DNA from: Nitrosospira multiformis
Lineage (GTDB): Bacteria > Pseudomonadota > Gammaproteobacteria > Burkholderiales > Nitrosomonadaceae
Assembly: GCA_017306155.1 (NCBI GenBank)
Contig: JAFKJB010000003.1
Location: 124,001-188,000 of the forward strand
Length of the DNA: 64,000 bases
Reading direction: 5' to 3'
The stretch's first letter is position 1; each line of letters begins with the position of its first letter. This document shows, piece by piece, positions 9,862-21,138 of the stretch. The notes under the pieces are model-generated. The model searched no databases and was not told the DNA's origin. It was given only the letters and a program-made list of their open reading frames with translations. The translations under genes and the position numbers were made by a program.

Positions 9862-12192
9862 ATGCTAGCGCGGTGGCGGTGGTGGGTTTACCCTTTGGCC
9901 GCGCTTTTTGCATTGAGTGTCATCGCGGCTCTGATTTTCGGTTTCGCAGCATTGGTGACTATCCGTGCCTTGCCCTCGCTCGATGCTTTGACAGACTATC
10001 GGCCCAAGGTACCGTTACGCGTATATAGCGCGGAGGGCATCCTGATCGGCGAATTTGGAGAAGAACGACGCCAGGTTGTCAAAATCGATTCAGTTCCGCT
10101 GCGACTGAAGCAGGCAATTCTGGCTGCTGAAGACGACCGGTTTTATCAGCATGGCGGGGTAGACTATACGGGCATATTGCGTGCCGCTTATTCCAATTTC
10201 ACCTCCGGAGGCCTGCGTCAGGGTGCCAGTACCATCACGATGCAGGTAGCACGAAATTTTTTCCTGACAAAGGAAAAAACACTGAACCGTAAATTCAGCG
10301 AAGCTCTGCTTGCATTCAAGATCGAACACAGTTTAAGCAAGGACCAGATTCTCGAACTCTATTTCAACCAGATTTACCTCGGTCAGCGTTCGTACGGTTT
10401 TGCCGCTGCCGCTCAGGTTTACTTCGGTAAAAGCCTGAACAGGATCAATCTGGCCGAAGCCGCGATGCTCGCGGGACTCCCCAAAGCGCCTTCGCGCTTC
10501 AATCCGGTCGTCAATCCGCAACGTGCGAGGGCGCGGCAGGTATATGTGCTCCGGCGCATGCGTGAGCTGGGCTACATCCCGAACGAGGAGTTCGAACAAG
10601 CGGAAAAACAACCGCTGCAAATCAAGCGGGAATCTCAGGAATACGCTCTGCGGGCGGATTACGTCGCAGAAATGGCGCGCCAGGCCATGTATCAGCACCA
10701 CCACGAGGATGCGTACACAAGAGGTTACAAGGTTTATACCACTATCCGTTTTCTCGATCAGGAAGCCGCTTATAACGCGGTACGCCAGGGTGTGCTGGAC
10801 TATGATAACCGGCACGGTTATCGCGGTCCGGAAGCGGTCATAAAGCTGCCGGCGCAGGACTTGAAGCGGGAAGAGGTACTCGAGGAAGCCTTGCAGGAGG
10901 TGACTGACAGCGATGGCATTCTTGCCGCGGTGGCGCTGGAGGCCAACCCGAAGCGGGTCAAGGCGTACCTCAAAGGCGGCGAGATCATCGAAATCAAGGG
11001 CGACGGGCTCAAATTCGCGCAGCAATTTCTGGCTGCCAAACCTGCTGCCAACCAGCAGGTTATTCGGCCAGGCTCCCTGATCCGTGTCCACAAAAACGAA
11101 AAAGGCGCCTGGGAGATTACACAGCTGCCGCAGGTAGAGGCCTCGCTGGTTGCCATTAATCCCCATGATGGGGCAATCCGCGCCCTGGTGGGGGGGTTTG
11201 ATTTCAACCGCAACCAGTTCAACCACGTTACTCAGGCATGGCGCCAGCCCGGCTCCAGCTTCAAGCCATTCATTTATTCCGCGTCTCTGGAAAAAGGCTT
11301 CACACCGGCCACTGTCATCAATGATGCTCCGCTTTCGTTTACGGCCGAAGAAACGGGGAGCGATCAGTGGGATCCTCGAAATTTCGGGGACAGGTATGAT
11401 GGGCCGTTGCGCATGCGTGAAGCGCTGGCGAGATCAAAGAATCTGGTATCCATTCGCATTCTGCAGGCAATCGACGTTCAGTACGCGCAGGATTATGTGA
11501 CACGCTTCGGTTTTGATCCCAAGCAGCACCCAGCCTACCTTGCGATGGCGCTCGGCGCAGGTTCAGTCACCCCGATGCAGATGGCGGTAGGTTACGCTGC
11601 ATTCGCCAATGGCGGATTTCTGATATCCCCTTATCTCATACAACGCGTAGAGGATGTCAACGGCAATATCGTGGAACAACCGAAACCCCTGCTGGCAGGT
11701 GAAAACGCCAAGCAGATTATCGATCCACGCAATGCCTTTCTCATGTCGAGCATGATGCGGGACGTGGTGCAGCGCGGAACCGCAACCAGAGCGAAACAGT
11801 TGGGCCGTAACGATCTGGCTGGTAAAACCGGTACTACCAGTAATTATGTCGACGCCTGGTTCTGCGGATATCAGCCCGATCTGGTCGCCATTGCCTGGAT
11901 CGGTTTCGATAACCCGAAATCGATGGGAGACAATGAAACCGGCGGTCGGGCGGCGCTCCCCATCTGGATGAATTACATGGACAAGGCGTTGAAAGGTGTA
12001 CCGGTCGCCTCCTATTCCCCTCCGAGTGGTATCACAACCGCCAGGATCAATCCGGAAACCGGCCTGAGGGGCAATGGCGCGACACTGGAGGAATACTTCA
12101 TGGAGGAGCAGCTTCCTCCCGAGGAGGAGGATCCGATAGATATCACGATCAGGTCGGTGGAGGACATCATAAACGACTTTCTGTCGAATTAA
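9862..12192 (+). CDS. mrcA: Penicillin-binding protein 1A (bifunctional peptidoglycan synthase)
   Basis: Polymerises and cross-links peptidoglycan from the periplasmic face of the inner membrane. An N-terminal anchor (ALFALSVIAALIFGFAAL) is followed by a GT51 glycosyltransferase domain with catalytic AAEDDRFYQHGGVD and QGASTITMQVARN. An OB-like insert follows, then a transpeptidase domain with SSFKPF (SxxK), SKN and KTGTT. At 776 residues it matches the PBP1a class. A possible promoter (TTACAT at 9789, 17-bp spacing, TATAGA at 9812) lies upstream but the -35 match is poor. The usual divergent pil operon is absent. Confidence 0.96.
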   Translation: MLARWRWWVYPLAALFALSVIAALIFGFAALVTIRALPSLDALTDYRPKVPLRVYSAEGILIGEFGEERRQVVKIDSVPLRLKQAILAAEDDRFYQHGGVDYTGILRAAYSNFTSGGLRQGASTITMQVARNFFLTKEKTLNRKFSEALLAFKIEHSLSKDQILELYFNQIYLGQRSYGFAAAAQVYFGKSLNRINLAEAAMLAGLPKAPSRFNPVVNPQRARARQVYVLRRMRELGYIPNEEFEQAEKQPLQIKRESQEYALRADYVAEMARQAMYQHHHEDAYTRGYKVYTTIRFLDQEAAYNAVRQGVLDYDNRHGYRGPEAVIKLPAQDLKREEVLEEALQEVTDSDGILAAVALEANPKRVKAYLKGGEIIEIKGDGLKFAQQFLAAKPAANQQVIRPGSLIRVHKNEKGAWEITQLPQVEASLVAINPHDGAIRALVGGFDFNRNQFNHVTQAWRQPGSSFKPFIYSASLEKGFTPATVINDAPLSFTAEETGSDQWDPRNFGDRYDGPLRMREALARSKNLVSIRILQAIDVQYAQDYVTRFGFDPKQHPAYLAMALGAGSVTPMQMAVGYAAFANGGFLISPYLIQRVEDVNGNIVEQPKPLLAGENAKQIIDPRNAFLMSSMMRDVVQRGTATRAKQLGRNDLAGKTGTTSNYVDAWFCGYQPDLVAIAWIGFDNPKSMGDNETGGRAALPIWMNYMDKALKGVPVASYSPPSGITTARINPETGLRGNGATLEEYFMEEQLPPEEEDPIDITIRSVEDIINDFLSN

Positions 12193-12462
12193 AAAATCAA
12201 GATTACGGCAGTTGTCTTGAAATCGAAAGGCTACATCGGCATCAAGATATGTGCTTCATACCTGAAGCGCTACGAGTTTCTTTGTCAACGACTCGTGAAG
12301 GAGCAACCCTGCACAAAGGCGATGCTCCTGACCTCGCGGCGTAACGCTGCTGAGACTTGGAATATTTGACGAAATGCCCGAGATGATAGGTTTCAAGGGT
12401 TTCATCACTGGCCGGGCGGGACAGGGCGCAGCAGAGGCAGTTCGTTTCGGATAGCGCAAAGC

Positions 12463-13533
<1,071 letters not shown>

Positions 13534-13544
13534 TTATATCTTAA

Positions 13545-13655
13545 TAGCAGACGTTGTTTATTTGTCTCCCGCTTTTCCTCCCTGAGCGGGTACCTTAATC
13601 TCTAATTAAGGTAGTTTGCCCCCGGTTTTATTCCCCTTTAACCGGGGGTTTTTTA
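13545..13655 (+). ncRNA. Candidate small RNA ending in an intrinsic terminator
   Basis: Between hemB and engB (both minus), the plus strand reads three consecutive stem-loops: CCCGCT/AGCGGG (13568-13590), TACCTTAAT/ATTAAGGTA (13591-13613), and CCCCCGGTT/AACCGGGGG followed by six T (13619-13654). No plus-strand gene precedes them, so the terminator must serve something else; a roughly 100-nt RNA reading toward the 3' end of engB is the simplest reading. Spot 42 and ErsA occupy the same position and orientation relative to engB in enterics and Pseudomonas. No good promoter was found, so the 5' end is a guess. Confidence 0.4.
13619..13654 (+). terminator. Rho-independent terminator overlapping the engB 3' end
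   Basis: A perfect 9-bp stem (CCCCCGGTT / AACCGGGGG) with a 12-nt loop is followed by TTTTTT on the plus strand. The last codons of engB, on the opposite strand, are encoded within the hairpin. The minus strand has no U-run, so it does not terminate engB itself. Confidence 0.75.
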
Positions 13656-14335
13656 TTTCTGGCGTTCGGTGTTTCCGGCGCATTTCCCTTATTGCTCTCC
13701 GGCGCATCCATCTCCCCGATCACGCCGGTATCCGGGTCGATCCTTGATCCAAACCATGTATCAAGCAAGGCAGTTATCTCCTCAACACCTTCTCTGCTTG
13801 TGCTGGAAAACAATTGTACGCTGCATTGCGGATAAGACTCGCGTAAAAAAGCCAGTACGGTTTTGAGAACCTTCTGCCTCTGCTGCCGCGTGAGCTTGTC
13901 CGACTTGGTAAGCAGCACATGCACCGCTTTCTTCGTCGGTGCAAACCAGGCAAGCATTTGCCGATCCAGCGGTGTTAAAGGATGCCGTATATCCATGATA
14001 AGCACCATGCCGTAAAGCGATTGCCTCGTCTGAAGGTAGGTGCCGAGGAGGCGCTCCCAATGCTGACGGACTTCCGCTGGCACTTTGGCATAACCGTAGC
14101 CGGGCAGATCCACCAGGAATCTGTCGTTCCCCAGCCGGAAAAAATTCAGATGCTGGGTTCGTCCCGGTGTTTTACTGACGAAAGCGAGACGATTACGATT
14201 TGCCAGGGCGTTGATCGCACTGGACTTGCCCGCGTTCGAACGGCCGGCGAAGGCTATCTCGACCCCAACAGGCACAGGCAGGTCGCGCAGCTCGCTGACG
14301 GTAGTGTAAAAAATTGCGTTCTGAAAAACGGACAT
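13628..14335 (-). CDS. engB: Ribosome biogenesis GTPase EngB (YsxC/YihA)
   Basis: GTPase needed for assembly of the large ribosomal subunit. Motifs in order: G1 [13 protein letters not shown]2 region [10 protein letters not shown]3 [12 protein letters not shown]4 LTKSDKL and the SSTSREG G5 region. The family N-terminus [20 protein letters not shown] starts at 14335; an open frame up to 14446 would overlap coaX and is not favoured. The C-terminus carries a charged, low-complexity tail of about 35 residues beyond the GTPase fold. Confidence 0.95.
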   Translation of the reverse strand: MSVFQNAIFYTTVSELRDLPVPVGVEIAFAGRSNAGKSSAINALANRNRLAFVSKTPGRTQHLNFFRLGNDRFLVDLPGYGYAKVPAEVRQHWERLLGTYLQTRQSLYGMVLIMDIRHPLTPLDRQMLAWFAPTKKAVHVLLTKSDKLTRQQRQKVLKTVLAFLRESYPQCSVQLFSSTSREGVEEITALLDTWFGSRIDPDTGVIGEMDAPESNKGNAPETPNARNKKPPVKGE

Positions 14336-14375
14336 ATCCAATCTAGGCCCTGCGTCCGCGGGACGCAAAAGCAGA

Positions 14376-15164
14376 TCAATTTCCGATGGAATCTTCCGGG
14401 GAAGCCGCGACTCCTCCCGAAGCTGTTTCTGAAGTCTCCCGGGCAATGGCCAGCAGGCCTTGCAGAACGAGATTATCCATCACTTTCACGTTCACGTTAA
14501 GCTGAGGCTGCAACTGCTGCGCGGCACCGCCGCTGAGAATGCACTCAGGCATGCGACCAAGGGTACCGGCAAGCAAGGCCGCCATACGTTCTATTGCGCC
14601 CGCCATCGCGTGCAGCGCACCACTATAGAGCGCATCGGCGGTGCTGTCAGGATAATCACAGAATTTTCCGTTCCCCGATTCCAGTGATCCAAGGTTTTCC
14701 ACCAGTGTCTTCCGCATCAGATCGATGCCGGGGGTAATGATCCCCCCGAGAAATTCACCTGTGTCGGAAAGAGCATCTGCCGTCATGGCGGTTCCCGCAT
14801 CGACTACCAGGCACCCCTGCCGTTCCAGCACCCACGCTGCCACGAGCGCCGCCCAGCGGTCGCTGCCAAGCTGTGCAGGGTTGGCGTAATAGTTGCGGAC
14901 ACCGCATTGATAGGGAGCGGCAGTAATCCATTGCGGCTCTGTTTTCCACCGTGCCAGTAGCTCCGACAGGCTGGTTCTGGTCTGGATGCTGGCGACATTG
15001 GATATCACTACCCGTGAAGGTTCGTGCAGATTCCTCCATTCCCGCTCGAGACATGCTGTGTCGCCCTGCGCCGCGGCCCCCTGCGTGAGCCAGTTGCGGC
15101 CATCGTGCAGGCCCCATTTCACGCATGTGTTGCCGGAATCCACCACCAGAAGAAGCGGTTTCAT
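14376..15164 (-). CDS. coaX: Type III pantothenate kinase
   Basis: First step of coenzyme A synthesis, phosphorylating pantothenate in the cytoplasm. The 262-residue protein has the ASKHA-fold motifs [10 protein letters not shown] (phosphate 1), [12 protein letters not shown] (pantothenate/dimer region), [11 protein letters not shown] (phosphate 2) and a C-terminal SGGAAQQL (adenosine). Its ATG follows the birA stop directly, giving the birA-coaX pair common in Betaproteobacteria, where the two are sometimes fused. Confidence 0.95.
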   Translation of the reverse strand: MKPLLLVVDSGNTCVKWGLHDGRNWLTQGAAAQGDTACLEREWRNLHEPSRVVISNVASIQTRTSLSELLARWKTEPQWITAAPYQCGVRNYYANPAQLGSDRWAALVAAWVLERQGCLVVDAGTAMTADALSDTGEFLGGIITPGIDLMRKTLVENLGSLESGNGKFCDYPDSTADALYSGALHAMAGAIERMAALLAGTLGRMPECILSGGAAQQLQPQLNVNVKVMDNLVLQGLLAIARETSETASGGVAASPEDSIGN

Positions 15165-16154
15165 TTATGCCATCCTGCGCAGCGATATCTCGCCGCCGCT
15201 GAAACTGCGGAGACCCGATGACGTTTGCAGCAACAGCGATCCGCTATCCGATACTCCGTGCACCATTCCCTCCTGACCCGACCCGTCAGGCAGCTTAAGA
15301 GAGACAGCTTTGCCTTCACATACATGATGATCAACCCATTCCTCCTTGAACGGCGCAAAACCCGATTGCTCAAATTCTCTCAATACTTGAGCAATATTCA
15401 GCAACAATTCAGCCAGCAATTTATTGCGATCCGGCATTTCTCCACGGATGGCAAAAATATCCGTTGCGCCCTGGTCTATCCGCGCCTGAACGCTGTCTGA
15501 CAACTTCAGGTTCATGCCTGTGCCGATTACAGCGACGGTGGGACCGAGCATATCGCCATGCAGTTCTATGAGTATGCCTGCCAGTTTACAGAAATTGAAC
15601 ATGACATCGTTTGGCCATTTGAGGACGGCTCCTTGTATCCCCGAGGATTCGAGCGCCCGTACTATTGCAACTCCTATGGCAAGGCTCAAACCCGAAAGGA
15701 AACTTGCGCTTTGCTGAAACCGCCACAGCACGGAAAACGCGAGACTGCCTCCCAGGCCCGAGTGCCATTGCCGTCCTCTTCGTCCACGCCCCTTCGTTTG
15801 CAGCTCGGCCGCTACCACATGAATGAACCCCTTGCCCAGGCTCAAACGGTTGTCCGCCTCATACAGTAAAAGGCTGTTCGTGGAATCGATCGTATCGAGT
15901 ATTTCAAGATTGAATCTGTCTGCCTGATCACCAAGATACTCAAGGATGACATTTCGTTCCAGCCATTGCACCTGGTCGAGCAGGCGATAGCCGCGCCCCT
16001 TGATTTTATGAATGGTCAATCCGGCCTCATTCGCGTCGCGGAGGGCGTTCGATACGCTGGCGCGGGAAACTCCCAGCGCCTCCGCGATAGCCGGGCCTGC
16101 ATGAAATTCGTTATCGCTCAGCAGCCGGAGAATGGAAAAGGCGAGTGGATTCAT
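15165..16154 (-). CDS. birA: Biotin-protein ligase / biotin operon repressor BirA
   Basis: Attaches biotin to the acetyl-CoA carboxylase carrier protein and, with its DNA-binding domain, can repress biotin genes. The N-terminal winged helix-turn-helix reads SILRLLSDNEFHAGPAIAEA then VSRASVSNAL. The catalytic domain has DSTNS, the biotinyl-AMP loop GRGRRGRQW, and KWPNDVMF with a small C-terminal SH3-like domain. I start at the ATG at 16154 (MNPLAFSIL); a TTG six codons upstream at 16172 is also in frame. coaX follows with no gap. Confidence 0.93.
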   Translation of the reverse strand: MNPLAFSILRLLSDNEFHAGPAIAEALGVSRASVSNALRDANEAGLTIHKIKGRGYRLLDQVQWLERNVILEYLGDQADRFNLEILDTIDSTNSLLLYEADNRLSLGKGFIHVVAAELQTKGRGRRGRQWHSGLGGSLAFSVLWRFQQSASFLSGLSLAIGVAIVRALESSGIQGAVLKWPNDVMFNFCKLAGILIELHGDMLGPTVAVIGTGMNLKLSDSVQARIDQGATDIFAIRGEMPDRNKLLAELLLNIAQVLREFEQSGFAPFKEEWVDHHVCEGKAVSLKLPDGSGQEGMVHGVSDSGSLLLQTSSGLRSFSGGEISLRRMA

Positions 16155-16395
16155 GTAGTCAGTGTAGTGCAAATAAATGAAAATGGAACGTTCCTATGAG
16201 CATTCTCATTCACAGCAAAAGAAATGCAGGAAGAAAGTCAGCTAGCGTACCTGCTCTAATTTGGCTCGATACGTTATTCAACTATAATGAGCAGCCGGGC
16301 AAGGGCAAACGAACAGGCCTGAGCAGAACGGTACTTCCGTTTGCCCATGAATTCCCGGAAAAGACGAGCAGGCATTCCCTTTCAAGAGGTCCAGT

Positions 16396-18093
16396 TTGAA
16401 CGAAAAAGCTACACCTGGCGATGCAACATCGGCGGCGTCCAATTTTATACGCAATATCATCGAAGAAGATAATCGCACCGGCAAATGGAACGGACGGGTT
16501 GAAACGCGCTTTCCGCCCGAACCCAATGGCTACCTGCACATCGGTCATGCCAAAAGCATTTGCCTCAATTTTGGTCTGGCGCGCGACTATAGCGGAATAT
16601 GTCATCTGCGCTTCGATGACACCAACCCCGAAAAAGAAGAGCAGGAGTATGTCGATTCAATAATGGAGGCGGTAAGATGGCTCGGCTTCGAATGGGGCGA
16701 GCATTTGCACTATGCATCGGACTATTTCGACAAGCTCTATGAATTTGCCGAATACCTCATCAAGCAGGGTAAAGCCTACGTGGACAGCCTGAGTGCCGAG
16801 GAAATCCGCGCGCTCCGTGGCACGCTTACCGAGGCGGGTGAAAACAGTCCTTATCGGGACCGCTCCATCGAAGAGAATCTCGACCTGTTCCGTCGCATGA
16901 AGGCTGGCGAATTTCCTGACGGCGCTCACGTTCTGCGCACCAGAATCGATATGGCTTCCCCCAACATCAATCTGCGCGATCCCGTGATTTACCGGATTCG
17001 CCATGTCCGCCATCACCGGACGGGTGACAAATGGTGTATCTATCCGATGTATGACTACACCCACTGCATATCCGATGCGCTGGAAAGGATCACGCATTCG
17101 CTGTGCACGCTGGAATTCGAGGATCATCGTCCCCTCTATGACTGGGTACTGGATCAATTGGCGGACGTCGTTCCCTGTCATCCGCAACAGATCGAATTTG
17201 CACGTTTGAATCTCACCTACACCGTCATGAGCAAGCGCAAGCTGATCGAACTGGTTACCGGAGGCTTTGTGGAGGGGTGGGATGACCCGCGCATGAATAC
17301 GCTTGCCGGAGTAAGGCGGCGCGGCTACACGCCGGAATCCATCCGCCTGTTTGCAGAACGCATCGGTGTCAGCAAGGCCGACTCATGGATAGACATGGGC
17401 ATTCTGGAAGACTGCCTGCGCGAAGATATGAATGAACGCGCGCAGCGGCGCCTGGCCATCCTCGATCCCCTCAGGGTCGTTATCGATAACTATCCGCAGA
17501 ATGCCGAGGAAGAGTGCTCTGCGCCCAATCATCCGCAAAAGCCGGAATGGGGAGGCCGCATCGTGCTCCTGACGAAAACGATCTACATCGAGCGCAGCGA
17601 CTTCATAGAGAATCCTCCCAAAGGTTATTTCCGTCTGTCGCCTGGCAGGGAAGTACGATTGCGGTACGCCTATATCGTAAAATGCGTGGATGTTGTGAAG
17701 GGCGTCAATGGCGAAATCCTGGAAATCCATTGCACCTATGATCCGGACAGCAAGAGTGGCACGCCCGAAGCGGATAGACGCAAGGTCAAGGGCAACATTC
17801 ACTGGCTTTCAGCCGCCCATGCGCAACCAGCCGAAGTACGGCTTTATGATCGCTTGTTCAGCCAGGCCCACCCTGACACAGGTGGCCAGGACTACAAAGC
17901 GTTTCTGAATCCGGATTCAAAGAAGGTCCTTACAGCCTATGTCGAACCCGCACTCATGGCAGCACAGCCGGAAGAACGTTTTCAATTCGAGCGCCATGGC
18001 TACTTTGTCGCAGACCTGAAGGAAACAGAACCGGGAAGACCTGTATTCAATCGCGCAGTCACACTACGCGATTCGTGGGGCAAAACGGGTTGA
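16396..18093 (+). CDS. glnS: Glutaminyl-tRNA synthetase
   Basis: Charges tRNA-Gln directly with glutamine. Class I signatures are present: [15 protein letters not shown] (HIGH box) near residue 41, RFDDTNP, and VMSKRKL (KMSKS-like). The C-terminal anticodon-binding beta-barrels complete a 565-residue protein, normal for the family. The start is TTG at 16396, supported by AGAGGT five bases upstream. Direct glutamine charging is typical of Beta- and Gammaproteobacteria. Confidence 0.97.
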   Translation: MNEKATPGDATSAASNFIRNIIEEDNRTGKWNGRVETRFPPEPNGYLHIGHAKSICLNFGLARDYSGICHLRFDDTNPEKEEQEYVDSIMEAVRWLGFEWGEHLHYASDYFDKLYEFAEYLIKQGKAYVDSLSAEEIRALRGTLTEAGENSPYRDRSIEENLDLFRRMKAGEFPDGAHVLRTRIDMASPNINLRDPVIYRIRHVRHHRTGDKWCIYPMYDYTHCISDALERITHSLCTLEFEDHRPLYDWVLDQLADVVPCHPQQIEFARLNLTYTVMSKRKLIELVTGGFVEGWDDPRMNTLAGVRRRGYTPESIRLFAERIGVSKADSWIDMGILEDCLREDMNERAQRRLAILDPLRVVIDNYPQNAEEECSAPNHPQKPEWGGRIVLLTKTIYIERSDFIENPPKGYFRLSPGREVRLRYAYIVKCVDVVKGVNGEILEIHCTYDPDSKSGTPEADRRKVKGNIHWLSAAHAQPAEVRLYDRLFSQAHPDTGGQDYKAFLNPDSKKVLTAYVEPALMAAQPEERFQFERHGYFVADLKETEPGRPVFNRAVTLRDSWGKTG

Positions 18094-18455
18094 TTTCTAG
18101 CAAGTATGCTGGCTTTCCTGTGGACACAGGGTGGTGCCGATTTGTACGATTTTGCTCCCCCGCCAGTTGAATGGACGGCTTGTATCGAGATTCTCTTAAA
18201 TTGGTACTTCCCTTTCTCGTTTTTTTTCGCTAGGATATTGAAAAATGACGGACAGCCGAAAACTGCCGGTTTACGAAGCAATAAAAATATAATTCATATA
18301 ATTCCTGATATTCCTGATATTCTTGCATCTGTTCCTGTCACTCTGGGTTTCAACCTGGCATCAATTGTGGCAAGTATCATTAATACGCCCCTGCCTTGCA
18401 GAATTAACTGGACGTCAGTTGGTACATCTTTCATTTGAGCGATTCGGAAAAGCAC
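18094..18455 (+). other. Intergenic region upstream of trxA
   Basis: No gene is supported in these 362 bases. Two overlapping TATAAT hexamers (18287-18292 and 18296-18301) could be -10 elements for the trxA-rho transcript, but no good -35 match stands 16-18 bp upstream of either. A short direct repeat, ATTCCTGAT twice, follows near 18301-18320. Confidence 0.3.
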
Positions 18456-18779
18456 ATGAGTCATACCCACCATATTTCTGACGGAAATTTTGAGACCGAA
18501 GTATTGCAATCGACAGTACCTGTGCTGGTTGACTATTGGGCAGAATGGTGTGGACCGTGCAAGATGATAGCGCCCATCCTGGACGAGGTGGCCAAGGAAT
18601 ATGGTGAGCGCCTCAAGATTGCCAAGCTCAATATTGACGAAAATCAGGCTACGCCGCCCAAATATGGTATTCGCGGCATCCCTACCCTCATGCTCTTCAA
18701 AAACGGAAATATCGAAGCCACCAAAGTGGGCGCGTTATCGAAATCCCAGCTCACTGCTTTTATTGACAGCCATATCTAA
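18456..18779 (+). CDS. trxA: Thioredoxin 1
   Basis: Cytoplasmic protein-disulfide reductant. The 107-residue product carries the active site [10 protein letters not shown] near residue 30 and the cis-proline loop RGIPTLMLF. The ATG at 18456 is preceded by GGAAAAG; an in-frame TTG seven codons earlier (18435) lacks support. It is followed by rho, an arrangement conserved across Proteobacteria. Confidence 0.96.
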   Translation: MSHTHHISDGNFETEVLQSTVPVLVDYWAEWCGPCKMIAPILDEVAKEYGERLKIAKLNIDENQATPPKYGIRGIPTLMLFKNGNIEATKVGALSKSQLTAFIDSHI

Positions 18780-18934
18780 AACTGTTAAGTTACAATTAAC
18801 GCATTCCGCAAACTTTCTGGCTAGTTTCCGGTTCGATTACCTTCGCCGCTTCGAATTCTCGTTCGGCTCCATCGGTTTTCCCAACGCTTCCTGACGCTTT
18901 CTTTAGTTCCTCTTCTTCACCACGGATTCCGTTC

Positions 18935-20194
18935 ATGCATCTATCCGACCTCAAAAACTTCCATGTTACCGAACTGGTGGAGATGGCAATTGCCAATGAA
19001 ATTGACGGCGCCAACCGGCTACGGAAACAGGATCTGATTTTCGCGTTATTGAAGAATCAGGCACGGAAAGGCGAAAGCATTTTCGGCGAAGGCACTCTGG
19101 AAGTGCTGCAGGATGGTTTCGGCTTCTTGCGTTCTCCCGACACTTCATATCTCGCCGGCCCGGATGACATTTATGTCTCACCCAGCCAGATACGGCGCTT
19201 CAACCTTCATACGGGAGATTCGATAGAGGGTGAAATAAGGACGCCCAAGGATGGGGAGCGTTATTTTGCGCTGGTCAAGGTCGATAAGGTCAATGGAGAA
19301 CCCCCTGAAAACTCCAAGCACAAAATACTGTTTGAAAATCTCACCCCGCTCTTCCCCACGGAGCGACTGCAGCTCGAACGCGAGATCAAAGCCGAAGAAA
19401 ACGTTACCAGCCGCATCATCGATCTGATTGCACCCATCGGCAAAGGACAGCGAGGTCTCCTGGTAGCCAGCCCCAAATCCGGCAAGACCGTCATGCTTCA
19501 GCACATCGCTCACGCCATTGCCGCCAATTACCCGGATGTGATGCTGATGGTGCTGCTGATAGATGAGCGGCCCGAAGAAGTGACCGAGATGATCCGGTCG
19601 GTAAGAGGTGAAGTAATTTCTTCCACTTTCGATGAGCCGGCCGTGCGTCATGTGCAAGTCGCGGACATGGTCATCGAAAAAGCCAAGCGGCTGGTGGAAC
19701 ACAAGAAGGATGTGGTAATTCTGCTGGATTCGATCACCCGTCTCGCGCGGGCCTATAACACAGTGGTACCCGCTTCCGGAAAAGTGCTGACGGGCGGTGT
19801 GGATGCCAACGCGCTGCAGCGGCCGAAGCGGTTTTTTGGCGCGGCGCGCAATATCGAGGAGGGTGGCTCTCTCACCATTATTGCCACCGCTTTGGTCGAC
19901 ACCGGCTCGCGCATGGACGACGTGATTTATGAGGAATTCAAGGGTACCGGCAACATGGAAATCCATCTTGACCGACGCATGGCGGAAAAACGCATTTATC
20001 CCGCCATCAACGTCAATCGTTCCGGCACCCGCCGCGAAGAGCTCCTGATCAAGCCCGATGTGTTGCAGAAAATCTGGGTGCTGCGCAAGCTGCTCTACCC
20101 GATGGATGACATGGAAGCAATGGAGTTTCTGCTCGACAAGATCAAGGCGACGAAGAACAACGCGGATTTCTTCGATTCAATGCGGCGAGTCTAA
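18935..20194 (+). CDS. rho: Transcription termination factor Rho
   Basis: Hexameric RNA-dependent ATPase that ends transcription at unstructured, C-rich RNA. The N-terminal helix bundle ([18 protein letters not shown]) leads to the cold-shock-like RNA-binding domain ([21 protein letters not shown]). The motor domain has Walker [13 protein letters not shown], Walker [14 protein letters not shown] and the Q/R loops ([13 protein letters not shown]). Its 419 residues match E. coli Rho. The 155-bp gap after trxA may hold the leader used for Rho autoregulation. Confidence 0.98.
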   Translation: MHLSDLKNFHVTELVEMAIANEIDGANRLRKQDLIFALLKNQARKGESIFGEGTLEVLQDGFGFLRSPDTSYLAGPDDIYVSPSQIRRFNLHTGDSIEGEIRTPKDGERYFALVKVDKVNGEPPENSKHKILFENLTPLFPTERLQLEREIKAEENVTSRIIDLIAPIGKGQRGLLVASPKSGKTVMLQHIAHAIAANYPDVMLMVLLIDERPEEVTEMIRSVRGEVISSTFDEPAVRHVQVADMVIEKAKRLVEHKKDVVILLDSITRLARAYNTVVPASGKVLTGGVDANALQRPKRFFGAARNIEEGGSLTIIATALVDTGSRMDDVIYEEFKGTGNMEIHLDRRMAEKRIYPAINVNRSGTRREELLIKPDVLQKIWVLRKLLYPMDDMEAMEFLLDKIKATKNNADFFDSMRRV

Positions 20195-20335
20195 AATCAT
20201 TCAATCTGAACATCAGGCGCCTCCGCCTTCGGAATGCCTTGTTGCATCCCGTTTCCGACTGGAGGATAATACGCGGCTTTACCCGAAATCAGGCAGACAT
20301 CATCCGGGGAGCATTTGCAAGCCGAGGATCATTTC

Positions 20336-20560
20336 ATGAAACCAGACATTCATCCAGATTATCAGGAAATAACCGTGACCTGCAGTTGCGGTAGTACTTT
20401 TCAAACCCGCTCCACCATGGGCAAACCCCTGCATATCGAGGTTTGCTCGGTTTGTCACCCGTTCTATACAGGTAAACAAAAGATCGTTGATACTGCCGGG
20501 CGTGTCGAGAAATTCCGTCAGAAATACGGCAAGAAAGCGGAAAAGCAACCGACAGCTTGA
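20336..20560 (+). CDS. rpmE: 50S ribosomal protein L31 (zinc form)
   Basis: Small protein bridging the ribosomal subunits. The 74-residue sequence [18 protein letters not shown] starts at an ATG at 20336 with GAGGA 7 bases upstream. The four cysteines (CSC and CSVC) make it the zinc-containing type, used when zinc is plentiful. A strong terminator follows directly. Confidence 0.95.
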   Translation: MKPDIHPDYQEITVTCSCGSTFQTRSTMGKPLHIEVCSVCHPFYTGKQKIVDTAGRVEKFRQKYGKKAEKQPTA

Positions 20561-20580
20561 TAGCCGGTTACTGAGCTTTG

Positions 20581-20612
20581 AAAAAAAGGCAGCCTCTTGG
20601 CTGCCTTTTTTT
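20581..20612. terminator. Bidirectional intrinsic terminator after rpmE
   Basis: AAAAAAA-GGCAGCC-TCTT-GGCTGCC-TTTTTTT forms a perfect 7-bp GC stem, extendable by A-T pairs, with U-runs on both strands. It ends the trxA-rho-rpmE segment. Confidence 0.9.
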
Positions 20613-20688
20613 CAAGTAGGCAATAATGAGATTCACGAAACTCATTTTTAAATCCGCTGTCGTGCTCGACTTCATGGACCTGATTGCG

Positions 20689-20962
20689 ACAGGATAAACC
20701 ATACCCTACGGGGTGACTTATCCTGCAAGCTTACCTTTTCGGCCGGCAGCATCGGCCCGTCTGCCGCATTCGCCCGTTGCTGGCCTGAATTTTCCCGTGC
20801 AATTGAAAGCCTCCGACCGTTTACCGTGGAGGAAAAAATCCTTGGACTCGCCCAAAGTTTCCAACCCGCAGGGTGATTGAAGGCTTGCGCACCGATCTGG
20901 CACAAAATTCGCCACTCGCTATCGACGCCGGAAGCTACCTGCGCCTGCTCAGTAATACCTGA
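20689..20962 (+). pseudogene. Possible decayed coding remnant
   Basis: One plus-strand frame reads a protein-like stretch ending RAIESLRPFTVEEKILGLAQ then a stop at 20874; moving one base back continues VIEGLRTDLAQNSPLAIDAG to a stop at 20960. There is no start codon with a ribosome site, and I do not recognise the family. It may be the tail of a lost gene, or chance. The rest of the 20613-21138 gap shows nothing else. Confidence 0.25.
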
Positions 20963-21138
20963 AAATGAGCCCGTAGCAGGATAATCATAAAATCATCAAG
21001 TAAGCGAATTTTTGCTGTGATGGGATTGAGCCTGTTCAGGGTGCGGATAGTATTCACAATAGTTCTTCTTATTTTCTTTCCGCCTCTTGATTTATTCGTT
21101 TGTGCAGTCAGACTTACGAGGAGCAGTTCCAGGAAAAA

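Noticed and set aside
14336-14446. Longer N-terminus for engB
   Set aside because: It would overlap coaX by about 70 bp and add residues absent from the family; the ATG at 14335 gives the conserved start.
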